Assembly (NCBI GenBank): GCA_963665735.1 | Contig: OY762444.1 | Span: 1,860,001 to 1,924,000 of the forward strand | Origin: CATOSK01 sp963665735 | GTDB taxonomy: Bacteria > Chloroflexota > Dehalococcoidia > Lucifugimonadales > UBA3495 | DNA length: 64,000 nucleotides | Reading direction: 5' to 3' | Shown: one piece after another, positions 61,445 through 64,000 of the stretch | How positions within the stretch are numbered: the stretch's first letter is position 1 | Layout of the letters: the number at the start of each line of letters is the position of its first letter | Program-made: the position numbers and the translations under genes | The notes under the pieces: generated by a model | What the model saw: only the letters and a program-made list of their open reading frames with translations | Databases searched by the model: none | What the model was told of the DNA's origin: nothing

Positions 61445-62323
61445 TTAACGGCGGCGGACGTACTTATCCACGCTTTGCTCAATGGTCAGACCCAGGTAGA
61501 TGTCCCCGTTGGAATCAACGGCCATGCCGTGGGCGTGACGGATGGGCCACCGCTCCAGGCAATTGCCGTCGGCGTCCCAAACGCTGCAATGGGAATGGCC
61601 GGTTTCATCGGCCTGCTCCGCCAGATAGAAAATGCCGTCGTTGCCGCGCACCAGGTTGTCGGGGCCGCCCATGCCCGTCCACATGGTGATAAATTCGCCG
61701 TCCGGGGAAAAGACCTGCACCCGGCGGTTGGCCCGGTCGCAGACGTAAACCTTGCCGTCGGGGTCAATCAGCAGGCTGTGGGGCAGGTGGAACTGGCCCG
61801 GCTCTTCCTTGCCGGGCTGTCCCCAGGACTGGAGCAACTGGCCCTGGCTGTTGAAACGGTGGACGCGGGCGTTGCGGTAGCCGTCGGAAACGTATATGTC
61901 GCCGGAGGGACTGGGGGACATTTCGGTGCAGTAGTTGAAAGGGCCGGCGGCGCGAGGCACCAAATCGCCGGGGTTTTCGCAGCCGGTATCGGAATGAACG
62001 CCCCGCTCCCCGATTATCTGCAAGGGCTTGCCGTCCAGGGTGAACTTGACCGCCACGTGGTCGGAACGGTCGGTGACGTAAACGATGTCGTCCACAATCA
62101 TCATGCCGTGGGGGTCGGATATGGCCCCGATTCCCCAGCGGTTAAGGTAGTTGCCCTCCCGGTCAAAGACCATCACCGGCGGGTCTTGACGCTGGAAGGC
62201 GTAAACCCGGTCCTGGGAATCGGTGGCGACGGTGCTGACGGTGCCCAGGGACTCGCCGGGCGGGAGGTTGGGCCAGTCCTGAATCAGGTCATAGGTGTAG
62301 GCGCCGGAACCAACGGTAGTCAT
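61445..62323 (-). CDS. NHL-repeat six-bladed beta-propeller protein
   Basis: 292 residues with repeated blades such as SDPHGMMIVDDIVYVTDRSD, GDIYVSDGYRNARVHRFN, DPDGKVYVCDRANRRVQVFS and DSNGDIYLGLT. Similar to the peptidyl-alpha-hydroxyglycine alpha-amidating lyase propeller, but there is no signal peptide so it is cytoplasmic or attached to a partner. Function unknown; such propellers can be lyases or scaffolds. It begins the probable unit NHL, ferredoxin-MBL, MmgE/PrpD. Confidence 0.8.
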   Translation of the reverse strand: MTTVGSGAYTYDLIQDWPNLPPGESLGTVSTVATDSQDRVYAFQRQDPPVMVFDREGNYLNRWGIGAISDPHGMMIVDDIVYVTDRSDHVAVKFTLDGKPLQIIGERGVHSDTGCENPGDLVPRAAGPFNYCTEMSPSPSGDIYVSDGYRNARVHRFNSQGQLLQSWGQPGKEEPGQFHLPHSLLIDPDGKVYVCDRANRRVQVFSPDGEFITMWTGMGGPDNLVRGNDGIFYLAEQADETGHSHCSVWDADGNCLERWPIRHAHGMAVDSNGDIYLGLTIEQSVDKYVRRR

Positions 62324-62630
62324 GGTTTTTCCTCGCTTGAGATTGTGGATAGTGAATAGTCGTTAGTGGGTGTCGTCATATTCATCGTCATACCGGCCTG
62401 CGCCGGTATCCAGAATTCCTTATAGAAAATGCGCTGTGGTCGCAGGCTCGTCATACCGGCGCAGGCCGGTATCCAGGAATTCTTGCCAGCTAGTACGCTG
62501 TTCTATCCGTAAAATTTCTGGATTCCGGCCCCGTATCGTGGTACGGGGCAGGCTTTTCGCCGGCATGACGATATATGCTTACGCTACCTGTCACCCCCAT
62601 CCTAACCTTCCCCCATCGAGGGGGAAGGGA
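62324..62630. repeat. Intergenic composite REP units and C-rich hairpin
   Basis: 62386-62412 and 62446-62570 are REP elements (GTCATACCGGCGCAGGCCGG arms and an interrupted opposite arm in which GTACGGGGCAGGC is inserted in the right hairpin). 62606-62629 is the C-rich hairpin (CCTTCCCCCA...GGGGGAAGG). No gene. Confidence 0.75.
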
Positions 62631-64000
62631 TTATCGGCCCGTCCATTCGCCGTAAATGGGGTATTGGCTGCACAGGAACTCGATGTAGGCCGGGCGGTTT
62701 TCCTTGTTGGCGTCCAGGGCGCGGCGGAGGGCCGGCACAACCTGGGCGGGGTCGGACACGCGCTCGGTGTGAAAGCCCAAATCGCCGATGACCTTGGACA
62801 TATCAACGTCGTCGGGGCCAAGGACGGCGTGGGTAAAGGGGTCATGGCCCGGCCCCCAGAAACCGGGGCCGTAGCCGGCAAACCCGCCGTTGCTGATGTG
62901 GGCCACGGTAATGCCCAGGTTTTGCCGCAGCGCCACTTCCAGGTTGCCCAGCATATAGCCCAGGCCGGCCTCGCCGGTGACGGTCACGGCCGGACGGGCC
63001 GGGTCATCCAGCTTGGCGGCTACCGAGGCGGCCCAGCCAAAGCCCAGGGTGGAGACGTTGCCCCAACCCAGGAAGGCCCGCGGAATCCGGGTTTCGTAAA
63101 CGGTGCTGAGCTGGTCCCGGGTGTTGCCCGATTCGTGGGTGACGAAAGAGTTTTGCGGGTCAAGGACTTCCATCAACCCGGCGTAAACCCGGTAGGGATT
63201 GATGGGTTGGTCATTGGAGGCCATCGCCTCCCGATATTGGGCCAGGCCGGCGTCGCGCTCCGCCTGGACTTCCAGGGCCACGTCCTCCGGGGACTTGCCG
63301 CCCCGCGGCCCGCGCCCGGCCAGCTCGTCGGCCAGGGCTTGCAGGGTATATTTGGCGTCGCCGATGACGGCCTGGGCGGTGGGATACTGCTTGTTGATGT
63401 GCAGTTCGTCCACGTTGCAATGGATGATGGTCTTGGACGCCGGATTGGGGATTCCGTGGCTGAACCGGCCCGGCGACAGGCTGGAACCGACGGCCAGAAT
63501 CAGGTCGCTGTTGTTCAGGTAGTTGGTGACCTGGCCGCCCCGGACGCCGACAAACAGGGGATGGTCTGCCGGGAACGCGCCCATGCCTTTCAGGGTGGTT
63601 ACCACCGGAGCGTTGGCCAGTTCTGCGAAGGCCAGCAGTTCGGCGGCGGCGTTGGCGTAAATCACGCCCTCCCCGGCGTAGATGAGGGGATTTTGGGCCT
63701 GGGCCAGCAGGTCAACGGCCAAACTTACGTCTTGCGGGTCCGGTGCCGACTTCCAGCCCTTGACCGGGCGGTAGGGGTCGGCGTCCTCATCGTAAGTCCC
63801 GGTGGGGTCGGGAACGGCCAGAATGACCGGGCCGGGCCGCCCGCTCCGCAGCATGGTAAAGGCCCGCCGCAGAAACTCCGGCGTCCGTTCCGGGCGGTCA
63901 ATGTAGCCGAACCACTTGGAGACGGTCTTCATGCTGGAAAAAACGTCGAACTGGCTGTTGCCGGAACTGCCGGCCGGCACACCGTCGGTGATGCAGAGAA
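62631..64000 (-). CDS. ThDP-dependent enzyme (acetolactate synthase/oxalyl-CoA decarboxylase family), truncated at the window end
   Basis: The frame continues past the window edge (LCITDGVPAG before an internal GTG near 63980), so the N-terminal third with the catalytic Glu is missing. Central domain PLIYAGEGVIYANAAAELLAFAEL, then the ThDP domain: NVSTLGFGWAASVAAKL, VTGEAGLGYMLGNLEVAL. The usual GDG ... NN motif is GEAG ... SN (HISNGGF), so the Mg-binding Asp is replaced by Glu. Similar in class to the gene at 25377 but not its close copy. Role probably 2-oxoacid or acyl-CoA decarboxylation. Confidence 0.8.
   Translation of the reverse strand, partial: LCITDGVPAGSSGNSQFDVFSSMKTVSKWFGYIDRPERTPEFLRRAFTMLRSGRPGPVILAVPDPTGTYDEDADPYRPVKGWKSAPDPQDVSLAVDLLAQAQNPLIYAGEGVIYANAAAELLAFAELANAPVVTTLKGMGAFPADHPLFVGVRGGQVTNYLNNSDLILAVGSSLSPGRFSHGIPNPASKTIIHCNVDELHINKQYPTAQAVIGDAKYTLQALADELAGRGPRGGKSPEDVALEVQAERDAGLAQYREAMASNDQPINPYRVYAGLMEVLDPQNSFVTHESGNTRDQLSTVYETRIPRAFLGWGNVSTLGFGWAASVAAKLDDPARPAVTVTGEAGLGYMLGNLEVALRQNLGITVAHISNGGFAGYGPGFWGPGHDPFTHAVLGPDDVDMSKVIGDLGFHTERVSDPAQVVPALRRALDANKENRPAYIEFLCSQYPIYGEWTGR

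Noticed and set aside
60710..62359. Plus-strand open frame of 549 codons opposite MBL and NHL genes
   Set aside because: Shadow of two well-recognised minus-strand genes.
1..64000. tRNA, rRNA or riboswitch genes
   Set aside because: No cloverleaf with GGTTCGA-type arm, rRNA segment or known riboswitch core was noticed by eye; a covariance-model scan would be decisive.

Overview
The window looks like one stretch of a GC-rich bacterial chromosome, most likely a Chloroflexota of the Dehalococcoidia/SAR202 type. That is an inference from gene content: many paralogous catabolic enzymes (three MmgE/PrpD proteins, four CaiB/BaiF CoA-transferases, two ThDP enzymes, enolase superfamily, Ntn hydrolase, MaoC), few regulators, frequent GTG/TTG starts, and intergenic space crowded with short palindromic repeats. 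I saw no rRNA, tRNA or CRISPR array.

Layout. 0-2.6 kb: an NYN ribonuclease-like gene behind two hairpins, a methyltransferase and a MarR regulator. 2.9-9.1 kb: one giant surface protein (cadherin-like, fibronectin III and Ig-like repeats, C-terminal membrane anchor) with a clear sigma70-type promoter. 9.8-17.6 kb: MmgE/PrpD, a sulfite-oxidase-like molybdoenzyme, a small-ORF/aspartic-protease pair, a CMD protein, a phosphotriesterase broken by a poly-C frameshift, two unknown membrane-linked genes and an MFS exporter. 17.9-22 kb: a single-chain restriction-modification enzyme whose C-terminus is a DUF433 antitoxin-like domain, overlapping a DUF5615 toxin-like gene, then another aspartic protease. 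22-31.6 kb: a hydrolase, a ThDP enzyme, a lower-GC Dam/restriction-nuclease pair, an amidase and a rhamnonate-dehydratase-like enzyme. 31.6-33.6 kb: 2 kb of non-coding repeats. 33.6-49.4 kb: epimerase, SDR, penicillin acylase, flavin dehydrogenase/monooxygenase-like enzyme, haloacetate-dehalogenase-like enzyme, MmgE/PrpD, and a MaoC plus four-CaiB cluster. 49.7-64 kb: a 49-residue membrane protein, orphan HsdS, FAH-family protein, a methyltransferase carrying in-frame repeat insertions, HAD, thiolase plus DUF35, SRAP, a DsbA-like gene with an in-frame TGA at the catalytic cysteine, NIPSNAP, MmgE/PrpD, ferredoxin-MBL, NHL propeller and a truncated ThDP enzyme.

How the genes fit together: most enzymes suit uptake-and-degrade metabolism of organic acids, amides and CoA thioesters (CoA transfer by CaiB, hydration by MaoC, thiolase plus its zinc-ribbon partner, dehydratases, FAH hydrolase, decarboxylase-type ThDP enzymes). 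Defence genes (fused R-M/antitoxin, Dam pair, HsdS) are scattered among them.

The most unusual observations are: (1) a probable selenoprotein of the DsbA/FrnE family at 56828-57427, with TGA in place of the first Cys of CPxC and a SECIS-like hairpin just downstream; (2) a 63-bp palindromic element inserted four times, in frame, inside a methyltransferase (52537-53361), its arms changing in a compensatory way between sites, plus a second repeat family inside the penicillin acylase; (3) the fusion of a restriction-modification enzyme to an antitoxin domain next to its toxin partner.
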